The translations under genes were made by a program, and so were the position numbers. Below, one piece after another: positions 46,685 through 58,969 of a DNA stretch of 64,000 bases. A model generated the notes under the pieces. It saw only the letters and a program-made list of their open reading frames with translations, did not search any database and was not told where the DNA came from. This DNA comes from Brachionus manjavacas (lineage: Eukaryota > Rotifera > Eurotatoria > Ploima > Brachionidae): the NCBI GenBank assembly GCA_019054805.1, contig JAHQIY010000019.1, positions 92,001 to 156,000 of the forward strand. Reading direction: 5' to 3'. How positions within the stretch are numbered: the stretch's first letter is position 1; each line of letters opens with the position of its first letter.

Positions 46685-49660
46685 ACAGTAACGCTACGTC
46701 TTTTGAATTTTTGACGAAAAAAAAAATTAATTTCCCAAAATTTACCAAAATTCCCGTAAAATGTAAAACGGCCAAAAAACAGTCGAAAATTCAAATTTTC
46801 AGACGATTTTTTTAAAAATTTAAATTCTCATTTTTTTACTAAAATTTTACAAAAAGGAACATTACGTAAATTTACGTAAATTTTTGTAAAATTTCATTTT
46901 TTTACTAGGTAAAATTTGGTAAATTTTGTTAAAAAAAAGAAAAAAAATGTAAATTTCTCAGATTTTATTGGTATTTTTTATTCAAACATGTATTGAGTTT
47001 TTTTATAATAAATTTTTTTTAGTGATCGTCAAATTCAAGAAGCAATAATCGTTCATCAAAAGCGTCATCACGTGTGGATTATCTCGAATCTTTAAAATGT
47101 ATGTATTTAAATTCTACTTCCTTGGAAAATAAACTTGATGAATTCGGTGTTGTTATTGAAACATATAGTCCACAAATTGTGGCAGTTAGTGAGACTTGGT
47201 TTAAGAGCATCTCAAATACAAACTTTAAAGGATACAATTTGTACAGAAAGGACAGAAGTGATGGACGCAGAGGTGGGGATGTATGTCTCTACATTAATGA
47301 TAATATTGATTCATTTGTATTAAATGATGCAGGTTTTAATTTAAGTAAAATAAACAAATTTGGGGAGTAGTTTACTTTAATTGTGAAAAGTATTTAGTTG
47401 GCTGTCTTTATAGGCCAAACGATTTTGTTGATATGAACGATTTTGATTAAGTCCTCAAACAAGCTAAAGACTATGTGGATGAAAAAGTTTTTAAGGATAT
47501 TCTATTAATGGGTGACTTTAACTTTCCATCAATCATCTGATCAAGTGGTTGTGTTTCAGAAATCTTAAACGAAAATGGCATCGAACAAAAATTCAGCGAA
47601 ACGCTAAGCGACACTTTTCTATATCAGCATGTAAATTTTCAAAAATTTCGAATGTCAAACGAAAAAGCTGTTATTACTTTTGATTTGATTTTCACGACTC
47701 AGTCTGGCAGTGTGTATGCAATCGATACAAAATTTGTGATTGGTAACATTAAAAAAGGACATCTGGTTATCTTTTTCAATTTTGTTCTCAAAAATAAGGC
47801 TAGTAAGGAATCATATACTTTTCAAAAATTTATTTATAGTAAAGCTGACTTTAAAAAATTTCTGATTTTTTATCCAATATTGATTGGGTTCACTTATTTG
47901 AGAATCTAAATATTCAGGAAATGTACAATGAGTTTATTTTCTATGTCAGCAAAGCTAGTTATTGATTTATTCCAGTGACGGATGGCTCTAAAAAGAAAAT
48001 TATCTCAAAACCTTGGATAAAAGATGATATCAAGATCTAAATTAGGAAAAAAAAATTCTAAGATACAGGAACTGTTCATGTAACTGGACTGATATGAATC
48101 TTTATAATTATTTCAAACGAGTCTTTAAATTAGTTTCTTCGGAAATAAAAAGAGCCAGACTAACTTATGAAAAAAATATAGTGGAAATGCTAAATGGAAT
48201 CTAAAATTATTATACAAATATCTAGATGATCAACAAGTAATCAAAGAGTCAATCAAAGCATTAAAGAAGTCAAACTATGAATTAACGCAAGAATCAAATC
48301 AAAAAGAGATCTACTCAAATCTACTAAATAAATGTTTTCAAGATGTTTTTTTTATTGAACAAGATGGTGAGCTTCCACCTTTTGAAGCTGAACTAAATGA
48401 AAACTGTTCAGAATAAATTGACATTGAAAAAAATGGTATTAGCTAAGAAATGGTTTATAAAAAATTTTGCGAAAGCATTTGATACTGTTCCGCACAGACA
48501 ACTAATAGCTAAATTGAAAGCGTATTGATGGTCTGACACTAAAATGGAAGCTTTCTTGAAAAATAGAAGACAACGAGTTGTTCAAGGTGAAATTTTGTCG
48601 GATTGAGTTTCGATTTTTATCGGTGTACTGTAAGGGTCAGTGAATAGTCCACTTTTGTTCGTTATTTATATCAATGATCTACCAAAAGGAATAGAGAATG
48701 TTGTCAAAATTTATGCAGATGATACTAAAATATTCTCGCAAACTGTTTCGAAAATAAGCGCAGTGAAACTACAATCAGATTTAGATTTAATTTTCAAGTG
48801 GAGTCAAGATTGGCTTCTTCTCATCAACACATTAAAATGTGTGGTTATGCATTACGATCATAAAAACAAAGAGTACACTTATTTTATTAATGGTAAACAG
48901 TTATCAACGTCAGATACCCAAAGAGATCTTGGAGGTATCTTCAATAAAAATCTTAAATGGAAAAATCAAGTGATAGAGGCTACAAACAAAGCAAATCAAA
49001 TGTTGGGTCGCATCAGGAAATCATTCGCTCGTTTTGATTATAAGTTATTAAGATCATTGTATTTAACTTTTGTTCGTCCTCTTTTGGAATTTTCTGTGCC
49101 TGTTTTGTCTCCAATTCTTTAGTCGGACTGCGAGAATGTTGAAAGGATTCAACGCAGAGTTACGAAATTAGTTTCTTCAATTAGGAACAAACCGTATGAA
49201 AGCAGATTGAAGGCTTTGAACATTCCAAATCTGGTGCCAAGAAGAAAAAGAGGTGATCTAATTCAATTATACAAGTTCATGCATGGAATAGAATTTTTTG
49301 AAAAAAGCAACAATTTTAATGTCACAAAATCCAAGGAAGAGGTCATTGGTTCTAATATCACAAAGAAATTTCGAGGCTCAAACATAGAGATAACTTTTTT
49401 TTCAACAGAACTGCTAATATATGGAACTCACTGCCAAATCAATTTTGAAGTTGAAGCCCACAATGTTAACAGCTCTAAAGCAGGCATTGATTGCTGGATG
49501 AGCAGTAATCAATCACATCAGCTGCCATTGTGTGCCTTATCAGCACACTCGCTGGCTAGCCAGCTACAGTCAAAACTACTACTTCTACTACTACTAAATC
49601 AATTTTCGTGGCAGAAAGAAATGTATATGACACCGAAAATGATACCCAGATAGATAAAAT
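46685..49660 (+). mobile_element. Decayed CR1/Jockey-like LINE, copy B
   Basis: Same family as 16055-19423. The first 340 bases match that copy's 5' segment in style, and both begin with ACAGTxxCGCTACG-like words (46685-46698; inverted at 19410-19423). ORF1 is absent: the 5' segment joins near 47030 directly to the point equivalent to 18130 in copy A. ORF2 then runs with frameshifts: an endonuclease part (47074-47910; SETWFKSISNTNFKGYNLYR, RRGGDVCLYIND), a linker, and FAKAFDTVPH-like RT motifs near 48465-48500. Next come SPLLFVIYINDLPKG, the catalytic YADD at 48712-48723, WSQDWLLLINTLKC and a thumb region to about 49650. RT motifs 1-2 are deleted near 48420-48465. It ends in CTACTACTA-rich DNA near 49600. 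Confidence 0.87.
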
Positions 49661-50149
49661 TCCCGTTTAAAAAAGCAAGATAAGCAAATAAAGTTTATAA
49701 TCATCATGCTGTTTTGATATGATTATATATAAATTTAAAGTCAATAATTGGGCAGCAAAAGAAAACATAAATAGACAAATTGAGACGAAGAATTTTTCAA
49801 GTTTTAATGTATGATAAAAGACTTTTTATATTCGAAATTAACAAAAAAAAACGAAGGACACGATTACATGCCAAAGCAAAAAGTCTATCGAACAAACGAA
49901 GCAAATCATTATTCAAAAATACTTCGAAGAAAAAACAATAAGCCAACAATATATTAGTAGTAGAAGTATAAATGCTGTGGGTCAATTGAGTCTCCAAGTA
50001 TTGGGGCACGTAGACGCCCCGCTTAAACAGCCTTAGGCTAATTTTTTTAAAATGTTATTTATATGTAACTTATTTTTACATAGTTTTAATATAACCTTTT
50101 TTGAATTTTTTGAAACTTATTTTTTGGATGCAAGAAATTTTTAAAATGT
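49661..50149. other. Short unassigned stretch
   Basis: AT-rich, no exon recognised. The part around 49740-50040 is less AT-rich, but all frames are interrupted or featureless. Confidence 0.4.
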
Positions 50150-51075
50150 TTTAAATCAGGAGCTTGTCAATTCTTTTTTTAAAAATGCTCGAATTAGTGA
50201 CGCTCTTAGTCGCTTCATTCAGTGTGTTCCAATTTCCTGCAGTCCGGTTAGTAAAAAAGTTCTGTCTCAACCCAAAATTGCGAATAAGTTTTCGCGCTAT
50301 CGCTTTAAGTTCTTGTATTCCCTGCTGGGCTGTCTAAAGCATCCGAAGCCAGCTTTTGATTCCCATTAATGAATGCCATCCGATCATGACAGTGTTGTAA
50401 TATGTGCAGTTGGATGAGATCAACACGCCTCCGCCTCTCTTCAAGTGTGCTCCAGCCTAGAGCCTCTCTTCTTTCGAGATAAGGTTTCGATTTAAGTTCA
50501 GTCACCATTTTGAAAATCTACGCTGAACTTGCTCAAGGATCTGGATATCACTTCGTCGATACGGGTTCAAGGCTGCTACTGCAAATTCTAAATGAGGACG
50601 AACAAATGACTTGAAAAGGAGGTCAACTAATTTCAAAGAAAAATATTTGAAAGTGAATCGTATTCTACCTACCCCCATCGTTGCTCTTGGCCTGTTCGCT
50701 TGACTTCAGATCAGGAGTGACAATGATGCCGAGATCGCGTTCTTTCTTTTTTTTATTTAGCGTTAGGTCTCCAAGCTGGAATTCATATCTCATTTTGTTT
50801 GCCCAAAGATGCATCACGATACACTAAACTTTGTTAATTTTCTTTGCTACGTATCCGACCATTCAACTAATCTGCCTAGATCTGACTACCTTTCCTTCGT
50901 ATCTTCTAAACGCATCACTGATCTCATCAATTTGCTATCGTCCGCAAACTTCTGGCATGTCATTAATGAAAGTGATGAATAGGACAGGACCTAGCACTGA
51001 TCCTTGATGAACGCCGCTAGTGACCGGTAACTATTCCGAAACCACTTCACCATTCACAACTCGCTGCTTGCGATT
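50150..51075 (-). mobile_element. Third LINE family, reverse transcriptase 3' half
   Basis: The minus strand reads [18 protein letters not shown] (about 51010-50960), [12 protein letters not shown] (catalytic FADD at 50937-50948), LVEWSDT, then FVRPHLEFAVAALNPYRRSD. It ends with LERREALGWSTLEERRRRVD followed by LIQLHILQH (about 50480-50390). Its motif spellings are unlike copies A-C and the element at 52975-55408. Several stops and frameshifts. Base composition is clearly less AT-rich than the neighbours, which suggests later arrival or a different source. Confidence 0.82.
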
Positions 51076-51195
51076 AGTTATATATGTTATTAGTTATGAG
51101 ATAGTTGAGATTAGTTATGTTGGTTTAAAAAATAAAAAAAATATTTTAAATTAATTATTATTTGAAAAGGAATTTGTTTAATTTCATGTTCCTAA

Positions 51196-52973
51196 TTAAT
51201 CTAAAATGGCTTTGTTTTCATAAATAAACATTATCGTTTCAAAATCATTTTTGACAGCTAATTTCTTCGGTCCCAAAGTCGATTGTCTGCATTTGAGAAA
51301 AATCTCTAACTTAGAACACTTGTTGCTTGGGACTGCCAAAACAACTGAAGTTAAATAATAAAGCAAATAGGAAATTGTGATTTTTTGAACCAACAGTAAT
51401 CCAATACATCGATATTACTTTAATCTTTTATTGAGCTCTTTTTTTTTATCAATTGATTTTTCGTCTTCGTCAGAAGAGTTTTCAGAGTCTTCTAAGTTGG
51501 GCTATTTTTTTTATTGAATGGGATTAAATGCTTTCTTCTTTTCTAGCAATTAGTTCATAAAATCTTTTCGAATTGAAAGGATCAATAAGAAAATTTTTTA
51601 ATTTTCTTTTACGTTCATTTCGGTTTGTTATGACCCGAGTTTTGACATCACTTAATCTTTCTCTCTAGTCCTTATTTAATCTAGTTAAGTCATACACAGA
51701 GCAGGCTAACACTTAACCACTTTATATACCAGTAATTATTTGTACTAATAACTTTGGATTCCATTTAATAAACTTTTGGCTAAATTAAATTGTTTTATTT
51801 ATTTCTTGGCTAATATCCCTTAAGTGAAAAACTGAGACTTTACAGGTTTATGAACTCGAATTTTTTTTAAAAAGGATGTTAGAAAGTTGATGAAAATAAG
51901 AAAGCATTTGATTCAAAATCATAAATATTACAAATGTCATCAAAAGATTGCTTTAAAACAGATTTTAAGCATATTTTTTTTCAATTAATTTTAACCAGGT
52001 ATTATCATCCTAGTCGTCACATAAGTTTCTCCACTCATTGTTTCACTTAACTTATTAAAAGAATCCTAACATTTTAAAGTTTGAGAAAGAATCTCTAACT
52101 CTTCTTGAATTAACCAATTTAAAGCAAATTTTCTATATTCTGGTAAGTTTCAAATTTCATCAATGTAATAATGAAGTTTTAAAAAACGGTTTAGCAGTAA
52201 ATCAGTAGAATGCCATGTAGTAGAAACATCTTAGGTGAGCATTAAAACATTATCAGAATGATATTTTTTAAAAAGACATTAAATCTAGGAAGAATAATTA
52301 AATAAAGTAACTATAGAACGTGATTTTGAAATTTTAATAGCCAACTGTTTAAAACTAAAATTTGAATCATATTCTTTGAACTCATCTAACTGGCTAGGTA
52401 GGAAAAAGTTACAGTTATTTAATACTATTTTTTAAATTAGCTGAAGTAAATGTCCGATGCAACGGAAAGGAAGACAACCAGTTTCTTCTTTCATAAGTCT
52501 ACATGCTTTAACTACCATACTATTGTTATCTGTAACAATTCAAAAAAATTTTCGGTAATCCCATACCCACTCAAAATCTCAAACACAATTTCTTTTATGT
52601 ATTCAGTTTCTGCTTTTCAGTCATACATTTAAAACCTAAAGCAAATGATCTCAACGTAAAGTTTTCTAGATTATGTCCTTTGTTTATGACATGATGTCCA
52701 GCAATAATTTGTTATACTTAAATGAATTGACTCTAGAATATCCAAAAGTTTATTCTTTTGAATTGAATAAACATCATTCATTGTTGATTTTATTCGAACC
52801 TTAGTAGGAATTACATAATCCTTGTTTAGTATCCAACAAAACTGTATGAAATATTTATTTGTAATTATATTAAATGGCAAATAAGTGAAAATAATGCGTA
52901 AGGGAAGAATCGTATCAGTTTTGATTAAATTTTCTCCTCCTAATTTTCTTTTTTTTTGGCAACAATATTTCAT
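51196..52973 (-). pseudogene. hAT-family transposase relic
   Basis: From the 5' side on the minus strand: KYFIQFCWILNKDYVIPTKV and ITNYCWTS (52860-52690), VTDNNSMVVKACRLM (about 52545-52500), FRCIGHLLQLI, then DVSTTWHSTDLLLNRFLKLH (about 52235-52175) and LIQEELEIL. The C-terminal dimerisation-region remnant is VLAVPSNKCSKLEIF and FIYEN (51345-51215). This is the usual order of hAT transposase motifs. An acidic KED-type stretch (DSENSSDEDEK) near 51480 precedes the C-terminus. At least five stops or shifts; inactive. No terminal inverted repeats recognised. Confidence 0.8.
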
Positions 52974-52974
52974 T

Positions 52975-53088
52975 TATTTATTTATTTGTTATTTATTTAT
53001 TTGTTTTCTGTACCGAGCTAGAGCTCCTTCAGAATAAGTTAAAAATTAAAAAAATAAAATAAAAATGAAATAAAAGTTAATAAAATAA

Positions 53089-53122
<34 letters not shown>

Positions 53123-55408
53123 ATTAAAAAAAAGTAAATAAACTAAATAAATGAAAATTAAGAATATATAAAATTGGAAAAGATTGTTACATGTGTTTAA
53201 ATAGTTCAAGTTTCAGGAAAAAAAGAAGAAATAGTAAGGTAGCAATTACACAATGGAGTTGGGTATTCAATATATCTTGATTCGAAACCTTCTTTGTATT
53301 CTTTCACCAGTCTTTCAACCAATGGAATAGAATGACTCAGTCCTGTCCCAACATATTTCTCACTCAACTCAAAAAGACGATTCGAGACTGTTAGTAATTT
53401 TAGTTTATTAAAAGCTTCATGTTGCACGATGTTGGAGGGAGTATCATATTTTAACTTAAGGATAGATCTTACTGCTGTATTCTGAATTGCTTGTAGTTTT
53501 TTGATATTATTTTCTGAAAATGAATTTAAGCAAGGAAAAGAATAGTCTAAAATCGATCCGACTAAAGATTTATATAAATTTCCTAGTGTGTTTTGATTGA
53601 GACCCCATTTTTTGTTTGACAATATCTTAATAATATTTAGCCTTTTGTTGCAGCGTTCTTTAATTTCGTCTCCTAGTGTATTAAAGTTTAACTTAGAATC
53701 AAATTTAATACCAAGAAACTTGATTTCTTTTTGGCTCACTATTCTGTTTCCATAGATTTTTAAGTTTAGATTATCACACTCTTTTTTGTACCTAGAAAAG
53801 ACTACTGAACATGACTTTTCAACTGATATCTTCATTTTCCATTTAATAAGCCATTGTTCTAGTTCGTTGGTGTATTTATTAATCTTATTTTCTAGGTTCC
53901 CTTTCTTGTTATAAATGAAGAATGTAACTAGATCATCTGCGAAAAGCAGAGAGTATTCATTATTTGTTTTGTTTCTTTTTGGGATGTCATTAATATAAAT
54001 ACTAAATAAGAGAGGACTTATTACTGAGCCTTGAGGAACACCTGCAGTTATTTGATATTCGTCGCTCAATTGGTCATTCACATTTACCTTAAATGTCCTA
54101 CTATCTAGAAAGGATCTAATCCAGTTAGTCAAGTAATGAGGTGGATTTATTTTAATCAATTTAAAAAGTAAACCTTCATGCCAAACCCTATCAAAGGCTT
54201 TAGAAATATCAAAAAAAAGGCCGCAAACTCTTTTTTCTATTAAATGATTCCACAATTTTTTGAATTAAGAAGAAAAGATTATCTGCTGTTCGCCGGTGTT
54301 TCCTAAATCCAGATTGCTCCTGGATAAGGAGTGAATTTTGCTCTAAAAAATTGTATAATCTTGAATATACTATGCGTTCCAGTAGCTTTCCTAAACAACT
54401 CGTTATACTAATTGGTCTATAATTTAAAGGATCGTGTAAACTAGAGGCCTTTTTTTGAATCATAGTAATGTAAGATGTTTTCCACGCTTTCGGGACTCTA
54501 CCTTCTCGAAGAGTTAAATTAAAAAGTTCTATGATTTCTATTAATGAATTTCTAGGTAAGTTTTTTAACATTAAATTATGAATTTGGTCAGGTCCTGATG
54601 CCGCTTCATTTTTTAATCTCTTTAAAGCCATAATTAATTCATTTAAGCAAATTGGATCATTAAAATTAGACTGGTTATAATTCCTAAAGAAAACAGAGTT
54701 AGAATTTAGAATTTCGATATCTTTCTCAGTATCAATTAAATCAGAATTAGGACTAAATATTGACGATAAGAGTTCTCCAAAGCATTTTCCCTTTTCTTCA
54801 TTAGTTTTGAATTCCCTTTCATTTAAAATCAATTTAGGAATTAAATTTGATCCTTTTTTTGTCCTAAATTTATTTATTTTTTTCCTAAAAGGTCTACTTG
54901 TCAGTGGGTTTTTTCCCATCTTCTCAATAAAATCAAACCAATTTTGATTCCAGAATTTTTTTAAAGAGGCCTTTAACTCAGATGTAAGTTGATTAAATTT
55001 TTGCTTGAGCTTTTGAAAGCGAGTTTTCTGGTAGTTTCTTCTTACTTTCCTACGTTCTTTTATCAAATTAACAATGTTTGGCGGAAGACTCGTTTTGTAG
55101 ATTTTCTGAGAAAGATATGGAATGCTTTTATGTGAAGCAGAAATAATTTTTTCTGTTATTTTATCATTTAGTTGATCTATTGTGAGGGAACTTTCAGTGA
55201 CATTCACTATTTGAGAATTTAAAATCTCGCTGAATAATTGCCAGTTTGCTTTCTTATAGTTAAGCCTTTTAGCTGCTGATTTATTTTCTAATTGATAGCC
55301 CATAGAAATCGATGCTTCGATTGGGAAATGGTCACTAGTCATGTCTTGACTATTTAAGACACTAAAGTCGGTAATTTTGTCAATCAATGAAGATGAAACT
55401 AATTTCAT
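52975..55408 (-). mobile_element. 5'-truncated Jockey-like LINE
   Basis: The best-preserved LINE of the window. From 55408 it shows the end of the endonuclease (DMTSDHFPIEASI) and a 250-residue linker. RT motifs follow: NYRPISITSCLGKLLERIVY, SGFRKHRRTADNLFFLI, FDISKAFDRVWH, AGVPQGSVISPLLFSIYIND and the catalytic FADD at 53932-53943. A thumb region ends near 53206. A single frameshift at about 54209-54255, around a run of A, separates the two frames. The 3' UTR holds 29 consecutive A (53092-53120), the hairpin signature GAAGGAGCTCTAGCTCGGTA on the minus strand near 53010-53030, and a terminal AAATA-repeat tail. The 5' half, including ORF1, is missing. Confidence 0.9.
53092..53120. repeat. 29-base A homopolymer in the LINE 3' UTR
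   Basis: An uninterrupted run on the plus strand (T on the element's strand). It could be slippage, and the assembled length may be unreliable. Confidence 0.9.
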
Positions 55409-56576
55409 GAATTGATTCTAAATTTAAGTATAAATTTGTTTTTGACGTAGATGCTGAAAATTTCTTTTCTATTTCTTTCTTTTCACACTCAATGCATTAA
55501 AGAACTTGTCCTGTTAATTTTTTCCTTGTTATCCTATTTGGATTATGATACATTTTTTTGACAAGTAAATTTTGAAAAATGAATAGCTCTTATAAACCTT
55601 TAATTATTAGACGTGTTTGTCCGGATCTGTTAGGATCTGGTGGCTCGCGGTTATAACAAAAATAATAAAGAAAAGAAAAAATACTAAAAATATAATTCTA
55701 ACAATAGTAAAGATGATCACGTCTTTGTCTAGCTAACACAGTGTTAAATACTAGCGACTTACTGAGCGCATGAGATCATAGTATTGCACTGTGAAATTAT
55801 AGACATTTAAGTTGGCTTAAGTCGGTGTTGTAGTTATTTAGAGAACTAAAATATAGCTATTAATATTGTAAAAAATTAAGAAAATAATTTTATTTTAACA
55901 TTAATGAAATTAAATTTTAGCCAATTTTTGTTATCTTATTTTTTTCATAATTTTGAAGAATGTTTGGAATTAGGAGTAAGGAAGCATTGCTTTACTTTAG
56001 TAACTTTAAAATTAAGAAATTGTTTAAATTTTGGCTAGGGGAAAAAGTCTAGCAGAAAATTCGTTATGACCAGAAAAAAAATGAGTACAAATTTTTTAAG
56101 CTATCGGGTTAGCTTCAAAATTAATTTATGATAAAATAACCGATACAAATTAGAATTGTTGTAAAACAAAAGGATTGTGAAAAAGTTTAAGGGGCTTCAT
56201 GAGAAAATCAATTCAATTTTTAAAGAGAGATTAATTTGTTTATTTTGTTCAACGAGCCATCCCTCGACTCACTACTCATATCTCTTTAATTTTAGTTACA
56301 ATTATAAACAACTTTTAAAACCAAAAACTTCTAAAAGAAAAATTAACAGATGCTTTAGTCTTGAATTAAATTGAATAACTAAAAATAAAGTCTATTAACC
56401 GAATTTTTGGTTTATAGATTTTTGACTAACCAAAATTGGCTAACCACAAAAGCAAGCAAAACCAACATCACTAGTTGAGATCAAATACAGAAAATGGATA
56501 CGTGAGAGTTGACTCAATTCAGTTAAACAATGTAATTCAAATACACAAAAAAAAACAAACAATAACTCAAAAATAT
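55409..56576. other. Gene-free DNA with the second 38-bp repeat copy
   Basis: No exon is recognised. It contains 55620-55657, the exact inverted match of 28071-28108. Around 55690-55850 are patches that may be related to 27700-28060 but are too weak to align by eye. Confidence 0.5.
55620..55657. repeat. 38-bp dispersed repeat, copy 2
   Basis: Exact inverted match of 28071-28108, just outside the 5' truncation of the LINE. Confidence 0.8.
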
Positions 56577-57889
56577 GAATCTCGGCGAACTGAAAAATTG
56601 TGTTGAGGCAAGAAATGTTATTCCAGATGGAGAAGTGACACTAAAAAGCATTTCTAAGTAATGCGTGAATTTTGTTATTAATAAATATTTGATATAATAA
56701 TTTAATATTTTTTTACTCATGATTTTGCTACTTATACTAATAAATTTTTGCTATTATTTTTATTTTTTTGCTACGAAAATAATTTGTTGTCAGTTAAATA
56801 AATATAACGGCTAATTATATTTTTTTCACTAAAATTTCTGAATCAAGCACCAATTTTACTTTAATAAAAAAAAGAACTCATAATTTTCCCAACAAATATT
56901 ATTGCATCTAATTTTTCGAAATAATTATGTAAATTCTGAATGCTTTTATAAGTTCTGAAAAAAATTTGAATTAAAAAAAAACTAAAATGATTGATATTGA
57001 AATTGAAAATTTGATGGTTTTTGATGTTCCTGTGGCACAAAAAGTGGTCGAAAAGGACTTTTCAGAGGACGGTGATGACTGTTCTGTAGACGGAGAAGCT
57101 AACAATGAAGAGCAGAGCAAAAAAAGGAGAAGAATAACTGTAGTGTGGAGTTTTGTCAAACAATTTGACAATGAGACGTTTGTGGAGTCCGAAATAAGAT
57201 CTAAATGTCCTGAGTTTTTACTTGCCGATGGTGCTCATTCAATAACAAATGGGTTCGAAAAAGTTTTCGGCGAAAATTACAAGAGAATTATGTGTTGGGC
57301 TCATGCTGAAAGAGCTATGGAAAGACATCTAAAAATCGATAAAGACACAAAACAAAAAGTTTTAAAAGATATTTTCTCTTTGCAGTTAAGCTTTTCAGAT
57401 TTGAAATTTAAGTTAGGCTATAAACTCTTAAAAGAGAAGTGGCTAATTAATGAACCATTCAAAGGAATCGAAGAATATTTCGATTATTTTGAAAAGGAAT
57501 GGATTAATTCCTCTAACTTTGGCTGGTTTGAAGGTTTAGCCCCTTCTTACCCAAGTACTAATAATGCTTTAGAAGCAACCAATAAATCAATAAAAGATGT
57601 TCATACTTTTAGAGAAAGAGTCCCATTCTCTCAATTTATTGAACGTTTAAAGATTATATTAAATCGATTTTCCACTGATAGGTTAAGTTTGAAAAAATTT
57701 AAAGAGGAGCCAGATATTTCTGAATTTTGGAAAAAAGCTATTGAATATTTAAGCATATTATTGTAATTGCTTTACACAAAAAATCAATAACAATACCAGA
57801 AAAATACTACGATACGGTTATTGGTTCAAAGCCTAAGCCAGGAAGAAAAAAAAAGGCTCAAGATTGGCATATTATTCAAAATAATTAAT
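56577..57889 (+). pseudogene. MULE-type transposase, internally deleted
   Basis: The main frame, 56987-57766, starts at an ATG and runs 259 codons. It has an acidic N-terminus, then WSFVKQFDNETFVESEI as in the N-terminal domain of animal MULEs, then LLADGAHSITNGFEKVFG and IMCWAHAERAMERH of the catalytic core. Next come GLAPSYPSTNNALEATNKSI and a C-terminal helical part. The segment with the first catalytic aspartate (DATYKL in relic 1) is missing between EIRSKC and PEFLLADG. After the stop at 57766 another frame continues (57790-57889) with SKPKPGRKKKAQDWHI, the usual basic end, so a frameshift or unrecognised intron lies there. A possible upstream exon at 56577-56659 (MNLGELKNCVEARNV, donor GTAATG) is uncertain. 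The long open frame means either a young deletion derivative or, less likely, a co-opted gene. Confidence 0.7.
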
Positions 57890-58969
57890 TAATTTTTTTA
57901 TTTTTTATTTTCACTTTTTGGTGCTAATTAGATTGTTTTTGAATTTTTATAATAAATCTTAATTTTTATATGTGAAAAGAAATTTTTTTGATACCCAAGA
58001 AAAATAATAAACACTAAGTAATATTGGTGCTTTATTCAGAAATTTTATCAATATAAAATTAACATGCCAAATATAACGTTAGAAAAATAATAGATAATGG
58101 ATTTGAGCTTTTGCTTTCAGTGTTGTGCTTCTATTTGCCTCCTGATTTGAGTTCATCGCCAAATCATTTCTTTAGATGGTTGTTATCATTCATCTAAAAA
58201 ATGGAACCTGACACTAGAACAGCTATTATCTTCCTATGGGAACGTGTCAGGACTCGCAGGACTTTAAATAATGGCGGCGAAAGACGTAAGTAGCGAGAAT
58301 AAAAAAACTCTTAAATAAGCTGCAAAGCTTCTGCAAGCTAACCAAATATAACTTGTGTTTTTCTACATGGGTAAAATTTGTCGCAGAAAAAACTACTGTG
58401 CCTATTTTTTGATTTTTTTCGAGTGTATTTTTTTTTCTTTTATAATAATTAAACAAGAATTTAGTAAAATAAATGTTTATTGAAATTTTTTTTAAATTAA
58501 CTTAATTATAAAATGATTTTTTGATAAATTATATATGATTTAAATATTTTAAAAGTATAATTAAAAGTGAAAATTTATTTTAAAAAATTAAATTTTATTG
58601 TAAAATTCTGACAAAAAAAAAGTGAAAAAAAAAAGAAGAAAAGAAATAAAATTTTTCAAAAATGTATTCTTTTTCGCTCAAATGTGTGTGTGTGTTTGAT
58701 TCATCGTACATCGTATGATTTATTAAACAAAAAAATAAAAAAGAAGAAGAAAATGTAAAAGAAGAATAAATCAAGCTTCAAAGTCAAAATAATTATTTTT
58801 TCGACTTTTTATTTTAAATTAAAAAAGATCGAAAAAAAAATATAAAAAATTTAAAATGAAAAAAAAAAAAAATCACATTTAAAAAACACGATCAATAAAA
58901 ATCCTCTCACTTCTAATTACAATTTAATTTAAATAATGTTCTAATTGCTGTCAAAGTTTCTTTACACGT
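57890..58969. other. Intergenic DNA and CLASP 3' flank
   Basis: No exon recognised. A GC-richer patch at 58100-58370 has no convincing frame. The last 400 bases before the CLASP stop are A/T homopolymer-rich and should include the CLASP 3' UTR. Confidence 0.5.
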
